Shown in pieces: positions 30,904-42,030 of a stretch of DNA of 64,000 nt. The position numbers and the translations under genes were made by a program. The notes below the pieces were generated by a model, which was given only the letters and a program-made list of their open reading frames with translations, ran no database searches and had not been told where the DNA came from. The DNA lies in NCBI RefSeq assembly GCF_014642405.1, contig NZ_BMIN01000001.1, forward strand, positions 62,001 to 126,000, read 5' to 3'. How positions within the stretch are numbered: position 1 is the stretch's first letter; each line of letters starts with the position of its first letter. This DNA is from Pontibacillus salipaludis (GTDB lineage Bacteria; Bacillota; Bacilli; Bacillales; BH030062).

Positions 30904-33504
30904 ATGGCAAAGCAAACACCAATGATGCAGCAATATATGCAAATTAAGGCGCAATATCAAGATGCCTTTTTATTTTTCCGTTTAGGCGATTTTTATGAGT
31001 TGTTTAATGAAGATGCAACGAAAGCCGCTCAGGAATTAGAAATTACATTAACAAGTCGTGATGGTGGAAACATCCCAATGTGCGGGGTACCTTACCACTC
31101 ATCTGCAAATTATATAAAAACATTAATTGAAAAAGGATATAAAGTAGCAATCTGTGAGCAAGTGGAAGACCCAAAAACAGCAAAAGGTGTTGTGAAAAGA
31201 GAGGTTGTTCAACTTGTAACTCCCGGTACCGTAATGGAGGGGGCGATGCTTTCTGAAGATGAGAATAATTACTTGGCTTCTATTACGCCCTTTAATCAGC
31301 AAACGTATGTAGTGGCTTATAACGATTTAACCACTGGAGAAAACAGTATTGCTTTATTAGAAGATGGATTTGACGGTGTGCTAAGTGAATTGTTTAATCG
31401 CCCTGTGAAAGAAATTATTGTCCCTCCAATGTTTGATGAAAACCATCAAAAAGCCTTGCAAGACCGCCTTGGTGTGACTATATCCAAGCAAGAAGAGAAT
31501 ACCATCCCTGAAAGTTTTCAATCTCTTGTAGATAATTTGCAGGATGATCGTCTCATTACTGGATTCGGGCAATTATTTAACTATATCCAAGACACTCAGA
31601 AGCGATCGCTCGATCATCTAAAACCTGTATATCAAATCCAGCTTAAAGAATACATGACACTCGATATGTATTCAAAACGTAACCTTGAACTTATGGAAAC
31701 GATCCGCAAGCAAGGGAAGAAGGGGAGTCTTCTTTGGGTGCTTGATAAAACTGTTACATCCATGGGAGCTCGTACATTAAAGAAATGGGTGGAGCGCCCG
31801 TTACTTCGTAAGGAAAGCATTGAAGAACGCTACAACCAGGTAGAGGGCTTTATGGAGCAATTCTTTGAAAGAGAAACGCTCAGAGAATCATTGAAGTCTG
31901 TTTATGACCTGGAGCGTCTAGCTGGTAGAGTGGCGTATGGAAATGTTAATGCTCGTGACCTTGTTCAGTTAAAGCAATCGATTGGACGTATTCCTGAAAT
32001 TAAGTCTCTACTTGCTTCTTTTGATAAACCTGAATTAAAAGCTTTATCTGAACAACTTCAACCCTTAGATGAGGTTCATGATCTGTTAGAGAAAGCAATC
32101 ATGGATACACCACCTATTACAGTGAAAGAAGGTGGGCTAATAAAAGACGGCTATAATGGCCAGTTAGATGATTACCGGGATGCGGCTAAGAACGGAAAGC
32201 AATGGATCGCGCAACTCGAACAGAAGGAGAGACAAGAAACTGGTATTAGCAAGTTGAAAATTGGCTATAACCGTGTATTTGGTTATTACCTTGAAGTGAC
32301 TAAAGCAAATATTCACCTCCTTCCTGATGGGCGATATGAGCGTAAACAAACACTTGCCAATGCTGAGAGGTATATTACACCTGAATTAAAGGAAAAAGAG
32401 ACACTTATCCTTGAGGCTCAAGAGAAAAGTGTTGAACTTGAATATGATTTATTTATAGAAGTTCGGGATCAAGTGAAAAACTTTATTCGCCCATTGCAAA
32501 TCCTTGCAGAGCAAATTAGCGCAATAGACGTGTTGCAAGGGTTTGCAACAGTAAGTGAAGAGTACCAGTATACTAGACCTTCTATTGTTGAAGAACGTGA
32601 AGTTTCCATTGAAAAAGGCCGTCATCCGGTCGTTGAAAAAGTTATGCAAAATGATACGTTTGTTCCAAATGATGTAGATATGCCTGAAGAAACAGATATC
32701 CTACTCATAACTGGTCCAAACATGAGTGGTAAGAGTACGTATATGCGACAATTGGCGTTAACTGCAATTATGGCGCAAATTGGTTGCTTTGTCCCATGCG
32801 AAGATGCTAGACTTCCAATCTTTGATCAAATCTTTACAAGAATCGGAGCAGCAGACGATCTTGTTTCTGGTCAGAGTACCTTCATGGTAGAAATGCTTGA
32901 GGCAAAACATGCATTAACGCGTGCAACAGATAAAAGCTTAATTTTGCTCGATGAAATCGGAAGAGGGACAAGCACCTATGATGGAATGGCTCTAGCCCAA
33001 GCGATCGTTGAACATATTCACAACCATATTCATGCAAAAACCATGTTTTCAACGCACTACCATGAACTGACAGCTCTAGAAGAACAACTGAACCATCTTA
33101 AAAATGTTCATGTACGAGCTGAAGAATACGAAGGGCGTGTTGTGTTTCTTCATCAAATTCAAGACGGAGCGGCTGATCAGAGTTACGGCATTCACGTAGC
33201 TCAACTTGCTGAGTTGCCTGAAGGACTAATTAATCGTGCTAACGAAATTCTCGCTCAATTAGAAGGTTCTTCTAGTGAAGGGAATTCATCCGTACAAATT
33301 AAGGATTTGGAAAACGAACCTGATGAACAATTATCCTTATTTAAGGAAGAGCCAATCCCGTTTAAAGAAACAAAACAGCCGTCTGAAAGGAGTACTAATC
33401 AAGATCAGGTATTAAAGCAATTGTCAGAGCTTGATCTTTTAGAATTAAATCCTATTGAAGCGATGAATCATTTATACACGTTACAAAAACAATTGAAGAA
33501 ATAA
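30904..33504 (+). CDS. mutS: DNA mismatch repair protein MutS
   Basis: This 866-residue protein carries the mismatch-reading F-x-E motif (GDFYELF), the clamp and lever domains, Walker [10 protein letters not shown] and Walker [15 protein letters not shown]-terminal tail likely binds the replication clamp. The ATG at 30904 has GGAGG 7 bases upstream. A TATAAT at 30862-30867 may be its -10 box. The pair with mutL 16 bases on is the standard Bacillaceae arrangement. Confidence 0.97.
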   Translation: MAKQTPMMQQYMQIKAQYQDAFLFFRLGDFYELFNEDATKAAQELEITLTSRDGGNIPMCGVPYHSSANYIKTLIEKGYKVAICEQVEDPKTAKGVVKREVVQLVTPGTVMEGAMLSEDENNYLASITPFNQQTYVVAYNDLTTGENSIALLEDGFDGVLSELFNRPVKEIIVPPMFDENHQKALQDRLGVTISKQEENTIPESFQSLVDNLQDDRLITGFGQLFNYIQDTQKRSLDHLKPVYQIQLKEYMTLDMYSKRNLELMETIRKQGKKGSLLWVLDKTVTSMGARTLKKWVERPLLRKESIEERYNQVEGFMEQFFERETLRESLKSVYDLERLAGRVAYGNVNARDLVQLKQSIGRIPEIKSLLASFDKPELKALSEQLQPLDEVHDLLEKAIMDTPPITVKEGGLIKDGYNGQLDDYRDAAKNGKQWIAQLEQKERQETGISKLKIGYNRVFGYYLEVTKANIHLLPDGRYERKQTLANAERYITPELKEKETLILEAQEKSVELEYDLFIEVRDQVKNFIRPLQILAEQISAIDVLQGFATVSEEYQYTRPSIVEEREVSIEKGRHPVVEKVMQNDTFVPNDVDMPEETDILLITGPNMSGKSTYMRQLALTAIMAQIGCFVPCEDARLPIFDQIFTRIGAADDLVSGQSTFMVEMLEAKHALTRATDKSLILLDEIGRGTSTYDGMALAQAIVEHIHNHIHAKTMFSTHYHELTALEEQLNHLKNVHVRAEEYEGRVVFLHQIQDGAADQSYGIHVAQLAELPEGLINRANEILAQLEGSSSEGNSSVQIKDLENEPDEQLSLFKEEPIPFKETKQPSERSTNQDQVLKQLSELDLLELNPIEAMNHLYTLQKQLKK

Positions 33505-33520
33505 GAAAGGGGGAGGTCAA

Positions 33521-35389
33521 GTGGCGACTATTCATCAAATGCCTGATGCTTTAGCGAATAAAATTGCAGCGGGTGAAGTAGTAGAACGTCCCTCATCGGT
33601 AGTTAAAGAACTAGTTGAGAATAGTATTGACGCAGGAAGTACTTGGGTGAAAGTGGAACTAGAGGAAGCTGGTCTCTCCAAAATTAAGATCATGGATAAT
33701 GGCAAAGGCATGAGCGAAGAAGATAGTGAACGAGCATTCTTACGCCATGCTACTAGTAAAATTACACATGAGAATGAGCTTTTTCGTGTGAAAACACTTG
33801 GTTTCCGAGGAGAAGCCCTGGCTAGTATTGCAGCCGTCAGTCGTTTAACTGTTAAAACATCAACAGGTAAAGAAGCTGGAACGAAACTTTATTTAGAGGG
33901 TGGAGCTTTAAAAGAAAAAGATAAAAGCGATGCCAGACAAGGTACAGAAATAACGGTTGATGAACTGTTCTTCAATACACCAGCAAGACTAAAGTATATG
34001 AAAACCATTCACACGGAACTTGGACACATTACAGATGTTATGAATCGTATGGCTTTGTCTCATCCTGAAGTCCGTTTTGAATGCTATCATAACGGGAAGC
34101 GCTTATTCCAAACGACAGGAAGAGGAGATATTCTTCAAGTTATCTCTCAAATTTATGGGATGTCTACAGCAAAAAAAATGATTCCCATTGAAGCGAAGAC
34201 GTTGGATTTTACCATTACTGGTTATATAGCTAAACCTGAGATTACTAGAGCTTCAAGGAACTATATGTCTACAATCGTAAATGGTCGGTATATTAGAAAC
34301 CCAGCAGTCAATAAAGCCGTTTTGCAAGGGTACCATACGCTACTCCCAATAGGGAGGTACCCACTTGTGGTTCTGCAAATTGAAATGGATCCTTATTTGG
34401 TGGATGTAAACGTTCATCCAGCTAAATTAGAAGTTCGTTTCAGTAAAGAAAAAGAGCTTTTCGACGCAGTACAAGAAGCTGTTACAAGTGTTTTCCGGAA
34501 AGAAACGCTTATACCGGAAGTTGAACAGAAGCCAAAACGTGCAAAAGAGAAAGACTCTTCTGTTCAGGGGAGCTTCTCTTTTGAAGAAAGACCAAAACCT
34601 ACTTCCTTTGTGTCAGAACCTCATGCAGATCAGTGGAAATCTGATCCTAGAAGAGAAGAGCCGGAGTGGATGAAAGAAAGTGAAGCTCATGATTATGCGG
34701 AAATAGTTAAAAAGGCAACTGCACCAGACTTGGAAACAGATGCTAAAGATCATGAACCAATTGTCTCCGAAGAGGAACAAGAAGAAGTGGCTGTAGAGCC
34801 AACGTATCGCGTGCCCATTCTTTATCCAATTGGTCAGTTACACGGGACCTATATTCTTGCGCAAAATGAAAAAGGTCTTTATATTATTGACCAGCACGCT
34901 GCACAAGAGCGAATTAAATATGAGTTTTTCCGTGATAAATTAGGTCAGACGACTAATGAAGTTCAGGAATTACTTATGCCAATGACTTTTGACTTCACAA
35001 AGCCAGAAGCCATTTTGATTCAAGAGCACATGGAAAAGTTGCAACATGTAGGATTGTTCCTTGAACCATTTGGAGAGCAAACCTTTATTGTTCGATCGCA
35101 TCCACAATGGTTCCCTAAAGGTCATGAACAAGAAGTTATCGAAGAAATGGTAGATCAAGTATTAAATGAGAATAACATTAATATTACTTCTTTACGTGAA
35201 GAAGCGGCCATTTTAATGAGCTGTAAACGATCCATTAAAGCAAACCATTATTTAAACCACGATGATATGAAGCGTCTCCTTGATGACTTGCGGGAGTCTA
35301 CGGATCCATTTACATGCCCTCACGGTCGCCCAATTATTGTTCATTTCTCTGAGTATGAAATGGAAAAGATGTTTAAACGTGTGATGTAA
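33521..35389 (+). CDS. mutL: DNA mismatch repair protein MutL
   Basis: This 622-residue GHKL ATPase shows [14 protein letters not shown] and [10 protein letters not shown] motifs. The C-terminal [12 protein letters not shown] motif marks the metal-dependent nicking endonuclease found in species without MutH. The start is GTG 33521 after GGGGGAGGTC. It lies in one unit with mutS and ends at a terminator. Confidence 0.97.
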   Translation: MATIHQMPDALANKIAAGEVVERPSSVVKELVENSIDAGSTWVKVELEEAGLSKIKIMDNGKGMSEEDSERAFLRHATSKITHENELFRVKTLGFRGEALASIAAVSRLTVKTSTGKEAGTKLYLEGGALKEKDKSDARQGTEITVDELFFNTPARLKYMKTIHTELGHITDVMNRMALSHPEVRFECYHNGKRLFQTTGRGDILQVISQIYGMSTAKKMIPIEAKTLDFTITGYIAKPEITRASRNYMSTIVNGRYIRNPAVNKAVLQGYHTLLPIGRYPLVVLQIEMDPYLVDVNVHPAKLEVRFSKEKELFDAVQEAVTSVFRKETLIPEVEQKPKRAKEKDSSVQGSFSFEERPKPTSFVSEPHADQWKSDPRREEPEWMKESEAHDYAEIVKKATAPDLETDAKDHEPIVSEEEQEEVAVEPTYRVPILYPIGQLHGTYILAQNEKGLYIIDQHAAQERIKYEFFRDKLGQTTNEVQELLMPMTFDFTKPEAILIQEHMEKLQHVGLFLEPFGEQTFIVRSHPQWFPKGHEQEVIEEMVDQVLNENNINITSLREEAAILMSCKRSIKANHYLNHDDMKRLLDDLRESTDPFTCPHGRPIIVHFSEYEMEKMFKRVM

Positions 35390-35400
35390 TGACGAGAGAT

Positions 35401-35440
35401 AAGCGGACTAGATCCTTTTTAAGGATCGTTCGCTTTTTTT
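35401..35440 (+). terminator. Terminator of mutSL
   Basis: aagcggac...gatcc pairs with ggatc...gttcgctt, followed by a run of eight T. Confidence 0.88.
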
Positions 35441-35606
35441 TATTAGGGTAAAGTAGCCAAGGGTGATATGGAAATTTCTTGATTATTCATCCGCATAGGC
35501 TATGTAGATTTATACGTGGCTTTCTTTTCTTGTGTGGAACATGTATAATAACGATAGCAAAAACCTTTAAAGAACAATTGTTCGTTTAACAAAGTGAGGC
35601 ATCAAA

Positions 35607-36542
35607 ATGAAACAACCAGTTGTAGCGATTGTCGGGCCAACAGCAGTAGGGAAGACGTCTTTGAGTATTCAGATCGCTAAGCGCTTTAATGGGGAAATCA
35701 TTAGCGGAGATTCTATGCAAATCTATAAGGGGATGGATATCGGAACTGCGAAAGTGACCCAAGAAGAAATGGACGGCATTCCTCATTATATGATTGATAT
35801 TAAAGACCCTGGTGATGAATTCTCGGTGGCAGAATTCCAAGACAGAGTATCCCGATACATAGAGGAAATTTCGGATAGAGGAAAGCTACCCATTATCGTT
35901 GGTGGGACAGGACTTTACATTCAATCGGTCTTGTACAATTTCCAATTTTCCAAGACAGCACGTGATGATCAGTACAGACATCATCTTGAGAAAAAGATAG
36001 AAGAAGAAGGAGTTATGCCCCACTTTAATCGTTTGAAGCAAATTGATCCTGAACAGGCCTCTAAGATTCATCCGAATAATATAAGAAGAGTGATCCGAGC
36101 TCTTGAAGTTTATGAATTAACAGGAATGACTATGAGTGAATACCAAGCTACTCAACAGCCTACCTCCCCATACAATCCTATATTAATTGGGTTGAATATG
36201 GACAGGGAAGCACTTTATGAACGAATAAACAAGCGCGTAGATGATATGATTGAAGGTGGCTTGCTTTCTGAGGTGAATCGACTTATTGAGCAAGGATATG
36301 AAGATGCTCAAAGTCTGCAAGCAATTGGCTATAAGGAGTTCCTTCCTTATTTACGCAACCACCAACCTCTCAACCAAGCAATAGAAGAGTTGAAACAAAA
36401 TTCACGACGTTATGCAAAACGCCAACTCACATATTTCCGAAATAAAATGGACGTGAACTGGTATGAAATTTCATTAGAAACGGCTCCAGAAAAGTTTGAA
36501 GAAATTTTAACTGATTTAGCAGGAAAGCTGAATCAAATATAG
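35607..36542 (+). CDS. miaA: tRNA dimethylallyltransferase MiaA
   Basis: This 311-residue P-loop enzyme (GPTAVGKTSL at residues 10-19) has the DSMQ motif in SGDSMQIYKGMDIGTAK. It makes i6A37, the substrate of MiaB. It is followed by hfq after 39 bases. A TATAAT lies at 35544-35549 but a matching -35 box is not clear. Confidence 0.96.
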   Translation: MKQPVVAIVGPTAVGKTSLSIQIAKRFNGEIISGDSMQIYKGMDIGTAKVTQEEMDGIPHYMIDIKDPGDEFSVAEFQDRVSRYIEEISDRGKLPIIVGGTGLYIQSVLYNFQFSKTARDDQYRHHLEKKIEEEGVMPHFNRLKQIDPEQASKIHPNNIRRVIRALEVYELTGMTMSEYQATQQPTSPYNPILIGLNMDREALYERINKRVDDMIEGGLLSEVNRLIEQGYEDAQSLQAIGYKEFLPYLRNHQPLNQAIEELKQNSRRYAKRQLTYFRNKMDVNWYEISLETAPEKFEEILTDLAGKLNQI

Positions 36543-36581
36543 AAATATAGTAAGCACAGATAGAAAAGAGGAGGAAGATTC

Positions 36582-36806
36582 ATGGCTCAAACAGTGAATA
36601 TCCAAGATCAATTTTTAAATACTCTTCGTAAGGAACATGTTCAAGTAACAGTATTTTTGCTTAACGGTTTCCAACTTCGCGGAGTCGTTAAAGCTTTCGA
36701 TAATTTCACGGTAATGTTAGAAACCGACGGAAAGCAACAATTAATATTTAAGCATGCGATCTCAACATTTGCTCCATCTAAGACCATCACGTTAGATAAA
36801 GAATAA
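36582..36806 (+). CDS. hfq: RNA chaperone Hfq
   Basis: This 74-residue Sm-like protein has the Sm1 stretch [16 protein letters not shown] and the Sm2 motif KHAISTF. It forms a hexamer that binds small RNAs and A-rich mRNA. It is full length and in the usual miaA-hfq pair. Confidence 0.97.
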   Translation: MAQTVNIQDQFLNTLRKEHVQVTVFLLNGFQLRGVVKAFDNFTVMLETDGKQQLIFKHAISTFAPSKTITLDKE

Positions 36807-36814
36807 GCTGAAAG

Positions 36815-36842
36815 CGGACTCTGTTAAGGGTCCGTTTTTTCT
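36815..36842 (+). terminator. Terminator of miaA-hfq
   Basis: cggac (36815-36819) pairs with gtccg (36830-36834), with weak extension, followed by TTTTTT. Confidence 0.75.
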
Positions 36843-36976
36843 TATACATAAGCTATTTGTAATACTGAAGGATAGGAAACTTTATATTCTAAAATCTTCA
36901 GTGGTGAAATATATAGGCATTTGTCACACCCCTCCTTATGATTGCGTATACTGTCAGTGAATAAGGGGTGATCCTA

Positions 36977-37906
36977 TTGGATACGCAAGTGACCTATAAA
37001 AAGAATGGTCAGATCAATATTATGTTTCATGATAGGGAACATCAAGCAGTCGAACATAGAGAAATTGCGGCAACTTCTTATGCAACGAATCCATTTCAAC
37101 GTATCGATACACAATTTGAAGAATTCATAGGACTTGACCATTTAAAATCTACGGTTAAAGAAATTTATGCTAGTATTTATGTGAATCAAAAGCGGGAGGA
37201 AGCAGGCCTCAAGCCTTCTAAGCAAGTGCTTCATATGTTATTTAAAGGGAATCCAGGTACAGGTAAAACGACAGTGGCGCGAAAAATATCAGAACTATTT
37301 CATGAGATGAATGTTCTCTCAAAAGGTCATTTTATTGAAGCTGAACGTGCGGATCTTGTCGGAGAATACATTGGACATACGGCTCAAAAAACTAGGGATC
37401 TTGTAAAAAAGGCGATGGGTGGAGTTTTATTTATAGATGAAGCTTATTCATTAGCTCGTGGCGGGGAGAAAGATTTTGGAAAAGAAGCCATTGATACATT
37501 AGTGAAACACATGGAAGACAATCATAATGATTTTATTTTGATTCTAGCGGGTTACCCTGATGAAATGGACCGGTTTTTACGCTTAAATCCAGGATTGCAG
37601 TCAAGGTTTCCAATTATATTAGATTTTAAAGATTATTCTATTGATGAGCTCATGACGATTGCGAAGCAAATGGCCGCTGAACGAGAATACGAATTTTCAA
37701 AAGACGCAGAATGGAAGCTTAAAGATCACTTAATCCGAATGCAGCAACATCGGGGAGGCGGCTTTTCAAATGGACGTTATATTCGAAACATTATTGAACA
37801 GTCTATACGCAAACAAGCGATGCGAATCATGAAACAAAATCGCTTTTCCGCATCAGAACTTATGCAAATAACAGGTCAAGATTTAATTTTTCAAACGAAA
37901 ACTTAA
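36977..37906 (+). CDS. spoVK: Stage V sporulation AAA protein SpoVK
   Basis: This 309-residue CbxX/CfxQ-type AAA ATPase has Walker A GNPGTGKT, Walker B VLFIDEAYSL and the conserved ADLVGEYIGHTAQKTRD stretch. SpoVK is made in the mother cell and is needed for spore maturation. The TTG at 36977 follows AAGGGGTGA at a good distance and gives MDTQVTYKKNGQINI, which matches the family start better than GTG 36968. Confidence 0.93.
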   Translation: MDTQVTYKKNGQINIMFHDREHQAVEHREIAATSYATNPFQRIDTQFEEFIGLDHLKSTVKEIYASIYVNQKREEAGLKPSKQVLHMLFKGNPGTGKTTVARKISELFHEMNVLSKGHFIEAERADLVGEYIGHTAQKTRDLVKKAMGGVLFIDEAYSLARGGEKDFGKEAIDTLVKHMEDNHNDFILILAGYPDEMDRFLRLNPGLQSRFPIILDFKDYSIDELMTIAKQMAAEREYEFSKDAEWKLKDHLIRMQQHRGGGFSNGRYIRNIIEQSIRKQAMRIMKQNRFSASELMQITGQDLIFQTKT

Positions 37907-37910
37907 TGGT

Positions 37911-37939
37911 GCTCCTCGATAGAGAGGGGCTCCTTTTTG
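37911..37939 (+). terminator. Terminator of spoVK
   Basis: gctcctc (37911-37917) pairs with gaggggc (37924-37930), followed by tcctttttg. Confidence 0.75.
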
Positions 37940-38024
37940 TTTATCAGAATAATGTTCTCATTTCGCTTTAAAAAAAGGTCTGTGTTATGATAGGAGCACG
38001 ATTAGAAAGTTGAGGGATGTTGTC

Positions 38025-39275
38025 ATGGAACAAGCAGTCATAGTAGCTTGCCAATTACCAAATACAGACGAAGAGCGCTTCCACTCTTCTATTGAAGAAT
38101 TACAATCTTTAACAGAAACCGCTCATGGTCAAGTACATAAAATATTTGTTCAAAAACGAAACAAAATACACCCTGCCCTATATATAGGAGAAGGGAAATT
38201 ACAAGAAATAAAAGACTATTTAGAGATGAATGACATAGGACTTGTTATTTTTAATGATGAGTTATCACCAGGTCAAATGAGTAAGTTGGCGGATTATTTG
38301 GATGTAGGTATCATCGATCGAACCCAGCTTATCCTTGATATATTTGCAAGAAGAGCGAATACAAAGGAAGGTAAGTTACAAGTGGAACTTGCCCAACTTC
38401 AGTACATGCTACCCCGTATTTATGGACAAGGGAAGAATATGTCGAGGCTCGGTGGTGGTATTGGAACACGTGGTCCTGGTGAGACGAAGCTTGAAACGGA
38501 TCGTCGACATATTAGGCGTCGTATAGACGATATTAAAATGCGTTTATCACAAGTGGTAAGTCAACGTAATCAATATAGAAAGCGTCGTAAGGAAAATCGC
38601 GCTTTTCAGATAGCGGTCGTAGGATACACAAATGCGGGTAAGTCTACTCTTTTCAATCGCCTGACTAACAGTGAATCTTTTGAAGAGAATCAGTTATTCG
38701 CAACTCTCGATCCACTTACACGTCAGATCCAGTTGCCTTCAGGTTTTAGAGCTCTCTTATCTGATACTGTAGGGTTTATTCAAGATTTGCCAACAACGTT
38801 AATTGCAGCGTTCCGTTCAACGTTAGAAGAAGTAACGGAAGCAGATTTCATATTGCATATGGTCGATGCTTCTCATCAAGATCACATTCAACATGAGAAA
38901 ACCGTTCAACAGCTTTTAACTGACTTAGGAGCGGATCATTTACCGATGTTAACGGTTTATAATAAACGAGACCTTTTGGATGCGAACTTCTTTCCAGCAA
39001 CATTGCCTGCAGTTACGATTAGCGCACATGATCCAATTGACTTAAAGCGTTTGTTAGATAAGATCGAAGAGGTAATTGTAGAAGATTGGGAACCTTTCCA
39101 AATTTATATTCAAGCTTCGGACAGTAACTTTCTTCATCGCGTTGAGTCAAATTCAATAGTTAAAGAACGTGATTTTCTTGAAGAGGATGAAAAATATTTT
39201 GTGAAGGGATGGATAGACAGAGAGCATCCACTTTACCATCAACTAAAGAACAACCGCAGAGGGGAAAAAGAATAG
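38025..39275 (+). CDS. hflX: Ribosome-associated GTPase HflX
   Basis: This 416-residue protein has an HflX N-terminal domain, a Gly-rich linker (SRLGGGIGTRGPGE) and a GTPase domain with G1 GYTNAGKST, G3 DTVGFI and G4 NKRD. It splits stalled ribosomes under stress. The ATG at 38025 gives MEQAVIVACQL, the family start. The next gene follows after 3 bases. Confidence 0.94.
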   Translation: MEQAVIVACQLPNTDEERFHSSIEELQSLTETAHGQVHKIFVQKRNKIHPALYIGEGKLQEIKDYLEMNDIGLVIFNDELSPGQMSKLADYLDVGIIDRTQLILDIFARRANTKEGKLQVELAQLQYMLPRIYGQGKNMSRLGGGIGTRGPGETKLETDRRHIRRRIDDIKMRLSQVVSQRNQYRKRRKENRAFQIAVVGYTNAGKSTLFNRLTNSESFEENQLFATLDPLTRQIQLPSGFRALLSDTVGFIQDLPTTLIAAFRSTLEEVTEADFILHMVDASHQDHIQHEKTVQQLLTDLGADHLPMLTVYNKRDLLDANFFPATLPAVTISAHDPIDLKRLLDKIEEVIVEDWEPFQIYIQASDSNFLHRVESNSIVKERDFLEEDEKYFVKGWIDREHPLYHQLKNNRRGEKE

Positions 39276-39278
39276 ACA

Positions 39279-40523
39279 ATGGAAACACATGAATTAGATC
39301 AATTAGCAGCAGAAGCAGAACTTGATAGTAAGGATATTCACGATTCAATCAATAGACTTGTCGAGCATAATCAAGCACGGGTTTTATCAGCGTTTAGAGA
39401 CCAGCAGGTAAGTGATTCCCACTTTAACCCAACTACTGGGTATGGATACGATGATATGGGACGAGATAAATTAGAACAGGTTTACGCAGACGTTTTTGGG
39501 GGAGAGGATGCTCTTGTACGCCCTCAAATTGTTTCAGGTACACATGCCATTACCATTTCGTTATTTGGGATGTTAAGGCCCAATGATGAACTTTTATATA
39601 TAACCGGAGCCCCATATGACACATTAGAAGAAATCGTAGGAGTGAGAGGTTCAGGGAATGGCTCACTGAAGGACTTCCATATTGGCTATCATCATATCGA
39701 CCTTTTAGAGAATGGAGCAGTTGACTTTCAAGAAGTCCAAAAATCAATAACTTCTCAAACAAAAGTAGTTGGAATACAGCGTTCAAAAGGATATGCAGAT
39801 CGCCCGTCATTCACTATCGCTGAAATAAAAGAAATGATTGAGTTTGTAAAAGGGATTAACCCTGAAATAATCGTTTTTGTCGACAACTGTTACGGAGAAT
39901 TCGCAGAAGAGCAAGAACCGATTCACGTTGGGGCGGACCTTATAGCAGGGTCTCTAATAAAAAATCCTGGAGGTGGCTTAGCAAGAACAGGCGGTTATAT
40001 TGCGGGTAAGAAAACCCTAGTCGAGCAATGTGCTAACCGTTTAACTGCACCTGGTTTAGGTAAAGAAACGGGGGCTACCCTTCATAGTTTGCAGGAAATG
40101 TATCAAGGGCTTTTCTTAGCACCTCACGTCGTAGGTGAAGCAATGAAGGGGGCTGTCTTTACATCCCGATTTTTAGAGAAGCTCGGATTTATAACGACCC
40201 CCCATTACAAGGCTAAACGCACTGACCTAATACAATCAGTTACTTTCAACACAGCCGAACAAATGGTAGCTTTCTGTCAAGAGATACAAAAAGCTTCACC
40301 CATTAACTCTCACGTGACACCATATCCAAGTTACATGCCTGGATATGAACATGATGTCATTATGGCAGCGGGGACATTTGTTCAAGGAGCAAGCCTTGAG
40401 TTAACAGCAGACGGGCCTATTCGTGAACCTTATACGGCTTTTGTTCAAGGTGGTTTAACTTATGCGCACGTTAAGATTGCAATTAAGATGGCAGTAATAC
40501 GATTATTAAAAATACCAGGATAA
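39279..40523 (+). CDS. ynbB: PLP-dependent lyase family protein YnbB
   Basis: This 414-residue protein belongs to the methionine gamma-lyase-like family once called aluminium resistance proteins. The PLP lysine is probably in SLIKNPGGG. The upstream VDNCYGEF stretch supplies the cofactor Asp. It keeps its conserved place after hflX. The true substrate is not known in Bacilli. A weak terminator follows. Confidence 0.88.
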   Translation: METHELDQLAAEAELDSKDIHDSINRLVEHNQARVLSAFRDQQVSDSHFNPTTGYGYDDMGRDKLEQVYADVFGGEDALVRPQIVSGTHAITISLFGMLRPNDELLYITGAPYDTLEEIVGVRGSGNGSLKDFHIGYHHIDLLENGAVDFQEVQKSITSQTKVVGIQRSKGYADRPSFTIAEIKEMIEFVKGINPEIIVFVDNCYGEFAEEQEPIHVGADLIAGSLIKNPGGGLARTGGYIAGKKTLVEQCANRLTAPGLGKETGATLHSLQEMYQGLFLAPHVVGEAMKGAVFTSRFLEKLGFITTPHYKAKRTDLIQSVTFNTAEQMVAFCQEIQKASPINSHVTPYPSYMPGYEHDVIMAAGTFVQGASLELTADGPIREPYTAFVQGGLTYAHVKIAIKMAVIRLLKIPG

Positions 40524-40551
40524 TAAAACAACCTAACTTTCTTTAAATTTA

Positions 40552-40578
40552 GCCCCTGTTATTTATAGGGGCTTTAAT
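40552..40578 (+). terminator. Hairpin after ynbB
   Basis: agcccct (40552-40558) pairs with aggggct (40568-40574), followed by only a short T-rich tract. Confidence 0.65.
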
Positions 40579-40609
40579 TATGAGTAATTTAGCGCATAAG
40601 GGAGTACAT

Positions 40610-41452
40610 ATGAATAATATAAAACTATTTATCCCAGTAATTTTGGCATTTACTTTCAACACCTCATTTTCCTCTATAGATGAACCAACAGTTAATATAG
40701 TAAGAGAAATGGAGTCAAATTCCGTTAGTTTCGAGAATCTAGATCCTTTGTTTCTAACAGGTGATGTAAGCTATGTATCTAGTAAACTGCTATCACAAAA
40801 GGTACGTTGGGATGTCACAGACTATAATTTATACGCAACAGTTCAAGGGGAAGAGGATTTAAAAGGTGAATCATTTAAGAACCCTCTGAATGTCCCTTTA
40901 CTAAACCAAATGGATGCACCGAGGCTATATAATGGGTGTGAAGTCACTAGTTTAGCAATGGTATTAAATTATCATAACGTTGATGTAAAAAAAAATGAGC
41001 TTGCAAACCAAATTGATCGAGTACCCCTTACTTACTCGAATGGATTAAAGGGCAATCCAAATGAAGGCTTTGTAGGAGATATGGAAAATGGCCCTGGTTT
41101 ATCGGTTTATCATGGCCCTATTTATGAACTTGCAAAGTCATATGTGGGCGAGCGAGCCGTGGATTTAACAGGCAGTGATCCTGAGACATTATATGAATAT
41201 GTAAAGGTTGGAAAGCCAATATGGGTCATCACTACAGGGAATTTTGCTCCTGCTAACGACTTCAAGACATGGAATACACCACATGGTGAGGTTGATGTAA
41301 GCTATAGTGTTCATAGTGTTGTTATAACAGGATACTCAGAAGAGTATGTCTATATTAATAATCCATATGGAGAAAAAAATCAAAAGGTAGATCGACACTT
41401 ATTTGAACAAGCCTTTAAGCAAATGGGGAGTCAGGCAATAGTGATTAAGTAA
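40610..41452 (+). CDS. Secreted C39-like peptidase domain protein
   Basis: This 280-residue protein starts with a hydrophobic signal segment (residues 4-20, KLFIPVILAFTFN). The C-terminal two-thirds is a Peptidase_C39_2-type papain fold: candidate nucleophile in YNGCEVTSLAMVLN, His in YSVHSVVITGY and Asn in INNPYG. Proteins of this family sit outside the membrane, and their substrates are unknown. The ATG at 40610 follows AAGGGAG. The gene is an addition between ynbB and glnR compared with B. subtilis. Confidence 0.8.
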   Translation: MNNIKLFIPVILAFTFNTSFSSIDEPTVNIVREMESNSVSFENLDPLFLTGDVSYVSSKLLSQKVRWDVTDYNLYATVQGEEDLKGESFKNPLNVPLLNQMDAPRLYNGCEVTSLAMVLNYHNVDVKKNELANQIDRVPLTYSNGLKGNPNEGFVGDMENGPGLSVYHGPIYELAKSYVGERAVDLTGSDPETLYEYVKVGKPIWVITTGNFAPANDFKTWNTPHGEVDVSYSVHSVVITGYSEEYVYINNPYGEKNQKVDRHLFEQAFKQMGSQAIVIK

Positions 41453-41505
41453 AAGGTCACAATGTGTATGGGCTTTCATTGGCGGCATAAAGGCATTTGA
41501 TAATA

Positions 41506-41522
41506 TGTAAAAAAAGCTAACA
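41506..41522 (+). promoter_or_regulatory. GlnR/TnrA operator of glnRA
   Basis: tgtaaaaaaagctaaca matches the 17-bp GlnR/TnrA box TGTNAN7TNACA at every fixed position. It lies 5 bases upstream of the -35 hexamer, as in other Bacillaceae. Confidence 0.85.
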
Positions 41523-41526
41523 TGTA

Positions 41527-41555
41527 TTGACAGAATATGATTCATTACATACAAT
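41527..41555 (+). promoter_or_regulatory. glnRA promoter
   Basis: TTGACA (41527-41532) and TACAAT (41550-41555) are 17 bp apart, 38 bases before glnR. Confidence 0.85.
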
Positions 41556-41592
41556 GAAGATACATAAACGTTACGATAAGGAGGGCTAAATC

Positions 41593-41994
41593 ATGAATGA
41601 TGAACTACGAAGATCGATGCCTCTATTCCCAATAGGGATTGTAAAATCACTTACAGACCTTTCTGCAAGACAGATTCGGTACTATGAAGAACATGATTTG
41701 ATTCATCCTGTTCGCTCTGATGGAAATCGACGTTTATTTTCGTTCAATGACGTAGATCGTTTATTAGAAATTAAATCATTAATTGAAAAAGGGGTTAACC
41801 TTGCAGGCATTAAGCAAGTGTTGTCCATGCAACCTCAACAAAAAAATGATTACTCAGAAGAAGAAATTCAAGAAGTACGAGAAGAATTATCTGAGAAAGA
41901 GTTGCGAAAGATGCTTAAAAACGAACTGTTTCAAGCAAATAGGTTCGGGAAATCCTCGTTGCGTCAGGGAGAATTATCACGATTCTTCCATTAA
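41593..41994 (+). CDS. glnR: Nitrogen repressor GlnR
   Basis: This 133-residue MerR-family protein has an N-terminal winged helix ([17 protein letters not shown]) and a C-terminal tail that senses feedback-inhibited glutamine synthetase. It represses its own operon through the operator found upstream. The start codon follows AAGGAGGG. Confidence 0.95.
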   Translation: MNDELRRSMPLFPIGIVKSLTDLSARQIRYYEEHDLIHPVRSDGNRRLFSFNDVDRLLEIKSLIEKGVNLAGIKQVLSMQPQQKNDYSEEEIQEVREELSEKELRKMLKNELFQANRFGKSSLRQGELSRFFH

Positions 41995-42030
41995 TATAAA
42001 CTTATGTATACTGGGAGGAGAAAGTCGCTT